From Rotaria macrura (Eukaryota > Rotifera > Eurotatoria > Philodinida > Philodinidae), in assembly GCA_900239685.1 (NCBI GenBank), contig OENT01000625.1, positions 1-64,000 of the forward strand: a DNA stretch of 64,000 nucleotides, written 5' to 3'. The first letter of the stretch is position 1. Each line of letters begins with the position of its first letter. The translations under genes were made by a program, and so were the position numbers. Below the pieces are notes generated by a model. It worked only from the letters and a program-made list of their open reading frames with translations, was not told the DNA's origin and searched no databases. Below, in pieces: positions 1 to 11,586 of this stretch.

Positions 1-1855
1 ATTAATCGAAAAAAGAAGGTGATATTCGTAATCAGCGTCAGATGAAGAATAAGAATATGTGTATTTTATCAAAAAAACGAATCCACTAAAACTTTGCATT
101 AGCGGCACCTTACAAGTTTTAATATTTATATAGTGCTCCATAATAACAAGCAAATGAATTATGTTCTAGATCAAGTCACCGACGGCGTACACTCGAATCT
201 TTCATATAAAAAACGCAAATATCTCACATATAACTTATTTATTTATTGAATTCGTTGAAATAATATTCGAAATCATCTCGTGCGACATTTTGGGGATTTT
301 CAAAAAAACAAGGAAATTTCAAATACTGTATATTTAACAGAACATTCTAGATCGATTAAAACGGTCACCGTTACGGCGTCGTATACGGTCGTAAATGACA
401 AGAATACGGTGTGATTACGACTGCTTATGATGAAAATACGGCTCGTTACAGTGCTGTATTACCCCGTTTTAACAGGGGCAGTAATATGGCCGTCTTTGTC
501 CGTAGCGTATACTGGAATGTGAACGGCCGCTAAAGAAGAATTACAGTGGCCGTATACGGATAGTATTCTTTATTGTACTACAGTAAACGAGTGGTTTTCC
601 TGCAGCTTTTTTGAGACCTTGCTCTACATCTTTTGCAACGGATAAAAATTTAATAAGATCGAAATTTAATTTATTCAATAAAATAAAAATAAAAGAAATT
701 ACAATAAAAACAATAATTTTCAATAAAATAAAATAAATGAAAGGTTAAACAAATTAAACAAAAATTAGAATGAAAGTAAAAATTAAAATTAAATCTAAAG
801 TTAGATAAAAATTAAGTAAAGTAAAAGAATAAATTTACAATTCAATAATAAGATAAATTCTACTTACTGTTACTAGACTTCATGCCCTCATATAATCTAA
901 ACGAAAATAAAATGTATAAAGAAAAAGAAAGTATTTCTAACTGTAATTACATATATGCAGTGATTGGTGTGATTTATGCGCATATTACAGTGTAGGAGAG
1001 AGGGCGCTGTGATTTACGTCAAGGAGAGCGGAATAACAATAAAACGCTATAATAGATACAGTTCGAACGAGAAATAAAAAAAACATTATTACCCTAGTGA
1101 AATGTGTTCGCACACGGTCTGGCACCATAAGGTAAATACCATTGAAATACGGAGCGATTGCGATGACCGTTACGCTATCATTTGCAATGATCCATAAATG
1201 ACCATCCTAAATGCTGTCGTATTTGCCCGTGATAATCTCGTATGCGATCATTCGTAAACGATCACCCGCCATGACCATCTTATTTCACTGCAAATTGTAT
1301 CGTTCACGACCGTTTACGGATCGTTCTAACTGACCTGGGATAAAGCAATTCTAAAATAATGAAAAGAAAATAGCTCATCGGTAATCGTCTACATAGATTT
1401 AAATTTTGCACAACACACATGATTATGAGTTATCTTTAAAAACATATTTGCTGCTTTTTTGGAATACCAACTACATGCAGACTGCAATTCTACTACTTTG
1501 AATATGAATACCAGCTTCTCATATTCATGAAGGAAAAGAATACGTAATTCAACTTGTACAAGAGAATGCTTTGGACTATATACAAATCTATAATGTATTA
1601 CAGCCATGTGTATCACAACCATGATTACAAATAGAAAATGAATTCAACTATTATTTCAAATGTTTCTGGTGATTAAAATTTATTATTCTTTTCATTTTTA
1701 AACGGAAAAAAAGTAAGTTTGACGTTGAGATTGTATGTACATGAACACACCGGAAATCTTCATGCTAGTTAAAGAAGTTCTACTTAGTTAAACGGTATGG
1801 AAATGAACCATAAACGAATGAAATTCATTTAATGATATTCTATGTTGATCTATTG
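1..1855. other. Gene-poor region with degenerate repeats
   Basis: I see no supportable gene here. The short open frames lack conserved features and have no plausible splice partners. The stretch from about 700 to 850 is very A-rich and low in complexity. Degenerate TACGG and GATCATT motifs cluster at about 350-560 and 1080-1335 (separate entry). Confidence 0.5.
340..1335. repeat. Possible DNA-transposon relic with degenerate terminal motif arrays
   Basis: Two GC-richer clusters of short degenerate motifs (variants of TACGG, GGTCGT, CGATCATT) lie at about 350-560 and 1080-1335, on either side of a plain AT-rich core. The outer ends are loosely inverted: the left reads AGATCGATTAAAACGGTC, the reverse complement of the right reads AGAACGATCCGTAAACGGTC. 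I found no target-site duplication and no transposase. The layout copies that of the better supported elements at 6244-8494 and 10220-13765, which is the main reason to suspect an element. Confidence 0.28.
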
Positions 1856-1948
1856 TTAGCTCACTTGTACTTGGAGTTCGAAAACGAGTGTATCATCCTT
1901 GTCTCCTTTTGTATGGTTTTCGATTTCAGATACGAACTTCTCATCGAT
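1856..1948 (-). CDS. Orphan terminal exon (fragment), product unknown
   Basis: On the minus strand a good acceptor (TTGTTTTGCAG) is followed by 30 codons and a TAA. The peptide is acidic and ends TLVFELQVQVS, with a regular polar/apolar alternation that looks like real coding sequence. No matching upstream exon could be assembled from the 400 bp on its 5' side, so it may be the last exon of a gene with a long intron, or a relic. The family is not recognised. Confidence 0.27.
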   Translation of the reverse strand: MDEKFVSEIENHTKGDKDDTLVFELQVQVS

Positions 1949-2404
1949 CTGCAAAACAAATCAATATAAATGTAGCAACTGGATTGTATATGATAATAGA
2001 AGAACGAAAGAAAGATAAAAAGAATTTTAAATGTTAGTAAAAATAAACGAATCAGTTACTATCCTGTATTAAATAAATTAAATGTATGCCTATGGATGAA
2101 ATAGTGGTTTCGTCCAAACGAAAGAAAAATGGCGTCTGAAGAAAAACGTTTACTTATAAGAAATCCTTTTTTCATTTTCTTCGTCAACAATAATTAAAAT
2201 TAGCCCATATTTTTGAACTTTGATGAATAATTTTTGGTTCCTGATTAAATATTAATTCGGATTCACTAGTAACTTCTTTACTTGACAAAAGCAAAGAATG
2301 AGTATGCAATAAATTCGATTTTGTATATATTTATTTACAAATATTTACAGTTGATCATCTACCACAAAACAAAGTAATAAAACTAATTTTCTTTAAAAAC
2401 TATT

Positions 2405-2816
2405 ATGAGAATTATAAAACATGTACGTGATGGTTGTAGCAAATATAGTATGGAATATGTGAGCAATGGTCATCAATTATATTTGGAGATGAAACAAAAA
2501 GATGATACATTTACCTTACTTGCATCAGTAAAATATTGTTTGGTGAATTCAAGAAAAACAAAAATATTTTTTGAAAATTTTAGGATCGCAAAAATATTTG
2601 AACAAATTGGCTTTTCAATAAATACATACGTCAAAGAAGGAAATAAAATTTTGTCGTAAGATATTTAGAATAGATTTGTATTTTTGATATATTATTATTT
2701 GTTTAACTTTTGTCCTTTTTAGTTGTAAAAGTTTGAAAATATTAGAGAAAGAATTAGATGGATTTTTCAATCGTATATGTTCGCTAATTTGTTCATATGA
2801 TTCATCAAATAATTAA
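2405..2816 (+). CDS. Small two-exon gene, unknown product (about 114 aa)
   Basis: Exon 1 (2405-2655) starts with ATG and runs into a GTAAGA donor. A 67-bp intron ends in CCTTTTTAG. Exon 2 (2723-2816) continues in frame to TAA. Joining across this short, canonical intron extends an 84-codon frame by 30 codons (exon 2 begins CKSLKILEKELDGFF). Intron length and signals match the well-supported genes of this window. The protein is basic and soluble, with no signal peptide or membrane segment, and I recognise no domain. Further exons upstream are possible, because the first ATG is chosen only by position. An ATTAAA that could be a poly(A) signal lies just downstream, near 2832. Confidence 0.42.
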
Positions 2817-4355
2817 TATGGATAACAATCATTAAATACACAAGGTCCAGCAGCAAACATGGAAATTAATAATTTGAATCCATCAGTTATTAATGAGCAT
2901 TAGTTTTCTTTTGTTCTTCAGGTTGAATAAACTTCATTTTTCGATTGATTTTCTTCTGTTGACATTTTTATTCATATTGTGATTATTTTTCATTCATTAC
3001 ATCGACAAAACAAAAAAATATATTCAATGATATGAAATAACGTATACTTTGACTCAATTTTATAAAAAAATCAGGGTTTCCGGTGTGGGCGTCAGTGGAT
3101 GGGTGAGGAATGGATGTCAGAGTGAGCGTGAGTTTTTCCCTCCATTTTATACATGCGTAACCAGGTAACCACACCCACCCTTCCAAGGATTTTCGTTCTT
3201 AATTATTTCGATCAATTACAAATGTATTATAATCGTACTGACTTGAATAGAAACTTACAAAAGAATGAACATTATCAAATTACAAAACAGGATCTACTAG
3301 AATTTAAACGAAGATGAGCTAATGTACAGTTGATAGTCGAGCCATCAAGGAGATCGGAAGAAGACGATGGTAGACCCATCCGATTAGACATTCTTTATAA
3401 AGAAACAATTCGAATTATGAAGTAGACACGCATATATCGATAATCATTTTTCTGTTGCTGAAGTTTTAATAAAGATGCGACTAAAGTCGGGTGTCCTTGT
3501 CATTTTCTTGAGTCAAACTATATTTTGTGGCAATATTTGAGCATAAACTCACTTGATGGGTACAAAATCGATATGGTGAAATAGTTCGAATTTGGCAAAT
3601 CTTCTAAGAACGTTCGACCACTGTTCGAGTATATTTTCAAATACACATGTGATTCTATTTTATTTATTCATTTCGAGAAAGAGATTCATTCATTCACCTT
3701 CTTATGACAACATTATTCTGTTCAACAAGACATCAAAACAGTGCCATTGTTGAGAGAACGAGACGCATATCGACTTAAAAACGAACGAATGAGTGTATGT
3801 ATTTCATTATGCCGAGATACATTCGAACACTGTTAAGGGTCTGTTACCCTATTTCATAGGATTTTCACAGTGCGTATGCTAAGTGAGATCCAGAGAATTA
3901 TATTTGATCGCATATTTGTTTTGTAGTCCACATCGAAGTGTTTCTCCACTGGACAAATGGCTGAGCTGTGCCAGAAACTACTGGAGATCTCATCGAAGAT
4001 ACTAAATGTTTTTCTGCAAAATAATTGAGTGTTTTACGATATGGAAACTTTTGAGAGCCGGTAGCCGTGGATAGTGGAATATATGTGTGGAACTTAGGGG
4101 ATGAGTTGAGAGCAGTGTAGTATTAAGGGTAGCAGTATAGTTGAACTTTGGTTCGTGAACCAATAAATGACGAGTTTAAAGTTTACAAATACTGATTCTT
4201 TTCTGTTCTGCGCACAAAACTAATAGAGCTACGAAAAATTATTACGCGAATTTTATCTTTATCTGACCTAATTATGTCTAGAAGGTCTGAAATAGATGTT
4301 GTTTTTTGGAGAAAAATCTTAGAAAACCAGTCTTCTATTATTCTGGCAAATGTTT
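2817..4355. other. Intergenic, no gene seen
   Basis: There is no convincing coding sequence. A G/T-rich patch (about 3075-3185, GGTGTGGGCG at the left and CACACCCACCC at the right) has loosely inverted ends and may be a decayed MITE, but no target duplication is visible. Confidence 0.5.
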
Positions 4356-6243
4356 CATGAAAATATATGAATTTCTTTTCTTGAATAGCACACGAAACTT
4401 TGAAAAAAAATACGTTTGAAGCTTGGAATCAGCAATATTTTAGAATATAGTAATTAAATGCCTCAGTATTTTATAAATGACAATATAAAATTTTGTTGTG
4501 AACTGAGAGTAATATTTGTAACAATGCTATCGCTGGAGGTACACCGTGGTGTTCAAAACGGTATTTAATTATAGCAGAAAACTGTCGAAAAAATATTTTA
4601 AAGTGGAAAGATCAGACACTGGTTCAAGTTTGAGGGAAAAGATTCCATGTACCGTGTCGCACACTGTGGTTAAGTAGTCTCATCTTTATCATTTGTGACA
4701 AACGTTAACTCTTACATTTTATTTATTCTTTTGAGGTCTCTATCGATTCAATATTTGTTGTACTCTGGAACATCATCTCCTTCTTCGCATTTTATTTTTC
4801 CTTCTGACGTGCATGGGTAACATTCCGCTCTTCTGATATTTACTGCTCAGTATTTGTTCAAGTTTTCGTTTACTTGATGGTATCAATTGAGTTTCTTGTT
4901 ATCCCTTAGTTGTTGGAAGTCGTTGCGATCTTTCTGGTTTGCTTTTCTAGCTTTTCAACATTAATTTTTCTTTTTAGAATGATCTATGTCTCTCGTATGA
5001 TCAAAAATCGTCAACTTCTAAATGCTACTCTCTTCCGATCTTTTTAACGTAGAGTGATAACAGGCATGTCATATTTCTTCGAGCAATGAGTTAAAGGAAT
5101 AGTGCACTTTCACTAATAGCAAACGAATTGGTCAAATGTCAAATATTCGATATATGGATAATGGACCGTTATAATGTGCGTAAGTCGAAGAAAATAACTA
5201 TTGACTTATTTCCTCTCCCATGAAATGTGTGTCCGCCTGTTTGACTTCATAGCAATCATATTAATCTTCTACTTATGATCATTTGATATTCGACTCCACT
5301 CGATATCGCTCAACTAAGCGTGTTCAGCTCCTTTCTCTGAATACTATGAGAGAATAAATCTCATGTTCTTCGTTTTAAAAGTCTCATCAAGAAGTATGCA
5401 TATTTGCCTTGGTTATCAAGGCTTCTTCTCCAATTTAGTGACTGTAAAAGTTGCACTCGTGAAAGCTGAGTGCAGTAGATGAGCAGTCCGAAGTATCTCA
5501 GGCACTTCTGCTTTTCAGTAATTATGTTACCGACCAGATAATTTTGTTTTGTTCTGTTGTGTCAACAGCACAAGACGATCAACTTCCACTTTGTGATAAT
5601 GTTCTTTCATGAAAACAGACGAATAGGAATAGGAAAAAAGTGGCGAGATGATGATAATAATAATCTGCATAGACGCTTGCCTTCCAACTTGACAAGCAAC
5701 TTCTTTGTTTGCCTCAATATCCCTCTTCAAACATGAGCTTCGCCATCGTTATCTTCGTCCTTGGACAACTCCAAGCAAAAGTAAAAATAAAAACAACATC
5801 TTATCTGTTGGCACTGAACAATGACTTCTATCACGCGTGGTTAGTAGTAATTGCATAGTTGCAGTGTTAGAGAAAAACAGACAACGCCATAGAGTTAAAA
5901 AAATCAATTTTCTTAAAAAGCGTTCAACAATAAGATCTCATTTAAATGCACTGTTCTCTTCGCTATTTGAATTAAAACGAAGAACATGAAATTTATTCTC
6001 TCATGATATTCAGAAAAGGAACTGAACACATTTAGTGTGAGCGATATCGACCGAGGTCTAAAATCAATTGACAACAGTAAAATGAACGTCCTGCGATAGC
6101 ATTGTTACAAATATTAGTCACACTTCTCAGCAAAATTTTATACTATCATGTATAAAACTTTGAGAGGTTTAATTACTCTATTCTGAAACCTTGCTGATTC
6201 CAAGTTTCAAACGTGTCCTTTTGCAAGGTTTAGTGTGCTATTC

Positions 6244-8494
6244 CCCATGTAATCATGAAACGCATTTAAGACGCAGCTAGATGCGTTTCAGTATCGAGTG
6301 ATGATAAAAACGCAGATAAAGGCGTTTGTAATTATCTTTTCAAACGCGTTTAAAAAACTTCGAGGAGCTTTTTAGCGTTAATAAGAGCAAGCGCATACAA
6401 ACGCGTTTAAATTCTTATTTTAAAACGCGTGCGAATGCTATCTGTGTTTTTCTTGCATTAGATCGTATACCATGATGGAAACGGAATTTATTTGCTAACC
6501 AATAAACGCAGTAAAATCGAAGAAGTGGATAAAACGCGTTTCGTGGAGGTATGAGTGAGTTCATGGAATGCCGAAAACGCGCTTTATTACACTGATTTCT
6601 GGAACACAACTGAATTCATAGTTAAATAGTAGGTACTGCCAATGAAGAGTAGTCATAAATGCACCAAATCTAATACTTTTGGTTTGGAGGTTTTCCTTTT
6701 CCTTTTCGTTTTCAAATTCGTCAAAAAGATTATATTTCTAAAATAAAAACCAAAACTTCCAAACCAGTTTTCATTTTGGTGCATGCCTAAGAATGGCAGC
6801 TATCGAAAGCTGCGTTTATACAAAAATAGGCTTGGCCGAAATGGAGCTTGCTCTAGCTAAAATACTAAATTACCGTGAAGCGAAGTCTTAGTGTTATACT
6901 GCGTCGTTGAAACTGTTATTAGGGCAAAAAAATGTTCCTAATTGATTCAGTTGAGTCAGAAAGAAATTTATCTAGTTTTATTGATTACGTATATGATATC
7001 TATGATATTTTTTCTTTTGAACTATAAAATTCGGTCATCGTTTATGTGTTGAGGATTGAATCAAATAAAGTTTGGTTTAACAGATTGATTTTATCAAATG
7101 AGTATTTCTGTGATAATGTATTTCTATTCGAAAGGTTTTATTGAAAATATCATTCAATAAATAAAACTGTATGCTTCTGTTTCCTTAAACTCGGAAGTAA
7201 CTTACTTTCTGTTGCACACAGGATAGATTATTATCTTGACACTATCGTTAAGATTTTCATCATCATTGTCGTGCATAACTAAGTAAATTAGATGCATATA
7301 TATTTTTACTTCCAATTGCTATTTTTTATAAAAACTGCATACAAATGTTCTGTGATTCAGAGTTTAGTAAAGTTATCTTTATTGTTCTTTATAATGAACA
7401 ATGCATTGAAGTAAAACTTATTTTATGAAGTTAAGAAAAATGAAAAAGAAAACACATTTTATAGCTATTTAAAAAAATGAAAGCAAACAGTTTTTGAATA
7501 TTTTAATTTAAATATCGATTAATATTCTATTCTAAAAAATAATTAAGTGAGTTTAAGAAATTCTTGCTCTAAGATCAATCACTGTATTTCCGATGGATGA
7601 GTTAAAAGATTTGCAATATGACGGTTACGAAAAGTTACACAGACAATATTTTTTTAAATTTTATGTGTGTGATATATCGTTCTCATTTTCTATAAAAATA
7701 GTTGTTATAGTGTCCTTATACTAATGGAAAAAATATTAATTTATATTATTATACTGCGTACATGTACATGTATAACCTTCAAAGACAGACATATTTGTTT
7801 TTCTTAATTTTTTCAGTAACCAAGATTTTGAATTTTCCCACTGTTGTTTCATTGATAAAAACAATGACTTATCATGATTTCATTAAAATAAATATCCTAA
7901 CTATACTTATTTTACAAAGCAAGATCAGTCGAAAACTGTATTTCGTAAACTTATCGAACACTGTAAAACGATTCATTCATCTGATTCATGAAGATGATAA
8001 CAATATCCAGCTATGTATGGCTCAGCGCAAGTTATGTTCGGCTTGTAATCAACAGTTCACGGGTTCAAATCTTGATTCACGCAATCCATCTAAAAATTAC
8101 CACTCTGTTGCTCATGGTATTTGGGTATTATATCATAGCTTAATATGATGCGTCGGCTCAATTCCGACACAGAGTGATGATAATTTTTAATTTATTTGGG
8201 GGAAAAACGTAAACGCGTTCTAACGCATCTTGGATGCAGACGAGCTTAGACGCGTTTGCTTTTGGATGCGTTCCCACGCTTGAAAATGTTGCATTTTGGA
8301 CGGGTCCTAACACGTCTTCAAATGCAAACACGTTATGGTAATTTAAGTTACTAAGCGAGTGTAGACGCGTCAGGTTACCTTGGACGCGTCTGCACCCCCG
8401 AAATTGTTGCATTCTAGAGGCGTCCTGATGCGTGAAGTGCTATCATCCACAAACGCTTGGAGACGCGTTACGACTCGAAAAATAGTTACATGGG
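6244..8494. mobile_element. 2.25-kb non-autonomous DNA transposon with ACGCGT subterminal clusters
   Basis: The element begins CCCATGTAATCAT and ends with the inverse of CCCATGTAACTAT. It is flanked by TTC (6241-6243 and 8495-8497). The empty site is preserved in the opposite arm of the surrounding inverted repeat: reverse-complemented 4381-4395 reads GTGCTATTCAAGAAAAG with a single TTC, which fixes both borders. Both ends carry dense ACGCGT-type motifs: about 6260-6590 at the left (AAACGCGTTT repeated) and about 8205-8475 at the right (GACGCGT repeated). These are plausible transposase-binding sites, as in hAT and CACTA elements. The core (about 6600-8170) has no recognisable transposase. 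The superfamily is uncertain; a 3-bp duplication fits CACTA- or Harbinger-like elements, though the TIR is not typical of either. Confidence 0.68.
8011..8083 (+). other. tRNA-like relic (A box and B box), possibly SINE-derived
   Basis: An A-box-like TGGCTCAGCGC is followed by CTTGTAA, which would be an anticodon loop with TGT (Thr), and by a B-box-like GGGTTCAAATC. The D stem and anticodon stem do not pair properly and the acceptor stem is not complementary, so this is not a working tRNA. It lies inside the 6244-8494 element. Confidence 0.2.
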
Positions 8495-8524
8495 TTCAAG
8501 AAAAGAATAACATAAATTTTCATG

Positions 8525-9390
8525 TATCCAAGCCAAGTACTGAGCACATGATGTTTTCGTAGCTTCTAGTACGTTCAATACTGCAGAAGAACGGCACTTA
8601 TTGATTTAAAAATGAACATATCCATAAAAGCAACACAAAAATCTCTATCTTCTAGCATCAGAACCAAATGCTCTCGCCGGGTGTAACTTGAGAAGAAAGC
8701 CCATCGAAATCCGGTCATTTAATCTGGCCCACCGGGGAGTACAGATTTTACTTTTCGTTTTTTTGCTTGCCTTTTTAATTGGAAAACATTCAACTGCTAG
8801 TGCTAATCCCTATATGCGCGAATCGCCAACAACGATCATATTTCTATGGGCGTGGATGAATGAATGGTGTAAGTAGGGTCTTGCGAAAGTTATAGTGTGT
8901 TTTATGTGCTCAGGGGTGATAAGGTGCACCCACGTACCTATTGTCGAGACAAGCAAAAGCAGGCGCTAGACAGGAAAGTTATTAAGTTTTTTCGAAAACA
9001 TGTTGAAATTGATGATCGAATTAGGATCAGGCACCCTAATTAAGAGATAACATGTGACAACATCTAGTATTGGAGGCATACGATAAATACTTTGCTTTGC
9101 TCATTCGCTGGATCTATTGTAAAAACCAGGAGCTTCAAAATATTAGCTGCTGATACCATTCCTTTAAAAGGATAGTCAAGACCGGGTTGTACCACTGGCA
9201 GGATTTCAATGAAAAATAGCATTCAAACATGTTCTGATAGACTTTATCTCAATGGATTATCAAAACTTTTTCTATTATACACGAAAAAGGAACGAATTAA
9301 AAGATGAACAGAGTCAACTATTTTGATATATAAGAATGTCGAATAATTCAAGTAAAACGAGACCTAAATTCGACAACAATGACCGCATTT
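8525..9390. other. Intergenic, no gene seen
   Basis: Only short open frames without recognisable domains are present. I see no repeat structure and no splice-linked exons. Confidence 0.45.
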
Positions 9391-9640
9391 TTTAGGGTGT
9401 GGGTATGGGTGTCGGTGTTGCTGTGTATGAAGCTAAGACACCCAGACCCACTTCCACTTCCACACTCACATCTACACTCACACCGACGTCCACACCAAGA
9501 CCGAAACTGAGACCGGGACCGAGACCCACACCAACACCCACTCCCATCCCCACGACTACAGCAGCACCCACAGTCATAGCCACACTGGCACCGGCACTGA
9601 CACCAAAACCTACGCGTGCACCCACATTCTGTGTTTAATT
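9391..9640. repeat. Cryptic simple-sequence block (CACACC/GACACC-rich)
   Basis: About 40 bp are G-rich (TGTGGGTATGGGTGTCGG). The sequence then switches to about 200 bp of C-rich triplet-like DNA (ACACCCA, CCACTTCCAC, ACACCAACACC). Both strands are open (Pro/Thr-rich one way, Gly/Val-rich the other) purely because of composition. The ends are weakly inverted (AGGGTGTGGGT against AGAATGTGGGT), so it may be the core of a small MITE. No target duplication was found. Confidence 0.5.
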
Positions 9641-10219
9641 CAAAGCATTCGACGGTCTGACATTGGGTGAAAGGGGAGTCACCACCAAACTCTCATATGG
9701 AAGCCATCTAAACTGTATACACCTTTCGACACCAAGATTCCACACCCATGTCCTCGCCGATACTCACGCTTTCAAGAATGCGTGTAAGCACGCAAGAAAG
9801 GACGGAAATCATGGAAAACTATAGGTTCTCAGATGACAGTGAAGGTTCTCGATTGTTTATGGAAAATTCCCATTTTCCAACCATGTTGTGAGGTTAATTG
9901 CGTTTTTAGCTGAAGAATGTGTATAAATGCATGAAAAATGAAGATAAGTGGTTGTTTATTACTAATTCGTTATCAATGAAGAGATGATAGTAAGAGTTCT
10001 TCAGCATCAAAATGACGCGCACCTTTCTCTTTTTTCTGTATTCACAATTAGTTTTTGGCTAGAGACGCGATTCAAAGGATAAGAAGGTGGGAAAATGAGG
10101 GGTTTTCACCCATATTCGCGAGCCTCTGTTGTCGTTCGAACACGTATCGTTTTTCTAGATGTGCGTCCTGTTTTAGGCGCTTAATCATATTTTTGACAAT
10201 TTGTTGTCTGCTTGACCAG
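9641..10219. other. Intergenic, no gene seen
   Basis: There is no open frame of note and no recognisable structure between the simple repeat and the 10220 element. Confidence 0.45.
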
Positions 10220-11586
10220 CTACCCTAGTCTCAATCCTTGTCATTCCTTGAGAAATCCTGGAAGGATCTTTCAAGATCCTTAATGTCAAGGATTTAGTCA
10301 AGTTTTATTCAGGATCCTGTTTAGAATCCTAATAATTCCCGTATTCAGGATATTTCAAGGCGAAACAGGATTATGTTCGGGATTTCTTCAAGTTCCTGCG
10401 CAAATAATACTTTAAGATAAGAATTCAGGATCCTGTTCACGATAGTGGGTAAATCATGGTAGGATCCTGAATTTTTATCTTCGAATATTTTCAGTGCAGA
10501 AATTCGAAGAAATCCTGAACAGGATCCGATCAGGATTTACTCAAGATCATATACAGGATCCTGTTCAAGATTTCTTTATGGTCCTGCCAAGATATTGTTC
10601 AGCGATAAGAATTCAGGATCCTACTATGATTTACTCGTGGTCGTATACAGATTCTGTTCAGGACTTTTTCAAGTTCCTGCTAAGGTAATTTTCTAAGATA
10701 AGCATTCAGGATCCTGCCAGGATTTATGCAAGATCGAATGCAAGATACTCTCAAGATTATGAAGGAAGATTCTGTCAAGATTTTATTTAGTTCTCTTTAA
10801 GGTATGGTTCAAATCTTCATATCAAGATCCTGTCAGAAGTGATGTTTGCATCAGACGAGGATCTTACCAAGAAATTAGCAAGATCATTCGGAATACAAAG
10901 CTAGCGAATGCTCTACATCTTCAATCAGAGTTTGGCTATGAAAATGGAAACGATTTACTGAAAATCTTTTCAAGTTCCTCTTTGGCTAACTCAGTCAAGT
11001 TAATTTCTTGAGAAAGCCCAGAAGGATCTTCTAAGAATCCTGTTAACATTGACCATGAATCCTATCTAGAAACCGGACAAAAATCATAGAGAGGATATCT
11101 TTAAGATCTTTTTAGGATCTGAATATCAGGATCTTATTATGAGTTATAGTTATATCAGAGAAGGATCATAGCAGGAATAAAACAAGATTAGTCAGAGTTC
11201 TCAGTTAAGAAATGTTGCTGAACTTCGATTAGAATTCTGAATGGAACAATTCCACAACAGACTCGAGGAAAGCTTTAAAAAATTATAAACATGATTAGGA
11301 TCTTGATAAAAAACATACAAGAACCAAGTATAGATCCTTTCAGGCTCCTGCAAGGAGCTAAAAAGGATGGAACCGTCCCCTGTAGTGTTCAGCTAGGTTC
11401 AGATTAGAATCTGTTGAAGATTACTAAATAGATAGAAAAGAAAATTTCGAAATCAGTGTGACGTAAAATCTCAACAACAATACAACAAGGATTTTTCAAG
11501 ATCTCATCGTATTTTTGCTCGAAACACGAAAACTTTCTATGAAACGAATAATTTGCCCAAATTTTTACCTTGATCTTGGTTTGGTT

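Larger units (their letters stand above)
4356..8524. repeat. Interrupted inverted-repeat (fold-back) element
   Basis: Left-arm segments 4356-4535 and 5291-5380 are matched in reverse complement by 6092-6243 (continuing at 8495-8524) and 5972-6058. For example TTGGAATCAGCAA and ATTTGTAACAATGCTATCGC occur in both outer arms, and AGAGAATAAAT in both inner arms. In the right arm the inner and outer segments are about 33 bp apart, in the left arm about 755 bp, so the left arm has probably gained about 720 bp. The right arm is itself split by the 6244-8494 insertion. No transposase remains. It is probably a fold-back or large MITE-like relic. Confidence 0.6.

Noticed and set aside
5030..5041. Match to the end of an Illumina adapter (CTCTTCCGATCT), with AGATCGGAAGA at 3351
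   Set aside because: Only 11-12 bases match, neighbouring adapter bases do not, and flanking sequence is ordinary, so chance is more likely than contamination.
7762..8148. 128-codon ORF in the core of the 6244-8494 element
   Set aside because: It runs through the tRNA-like relic and shows no transposase motif.
9392..9638. Overlapping Gly/Val-rich and Pro/Thr-rich ORFs on both strands
   Set aside because: Both are produced by the simple-sequence composition; neither has a domain or splice context.
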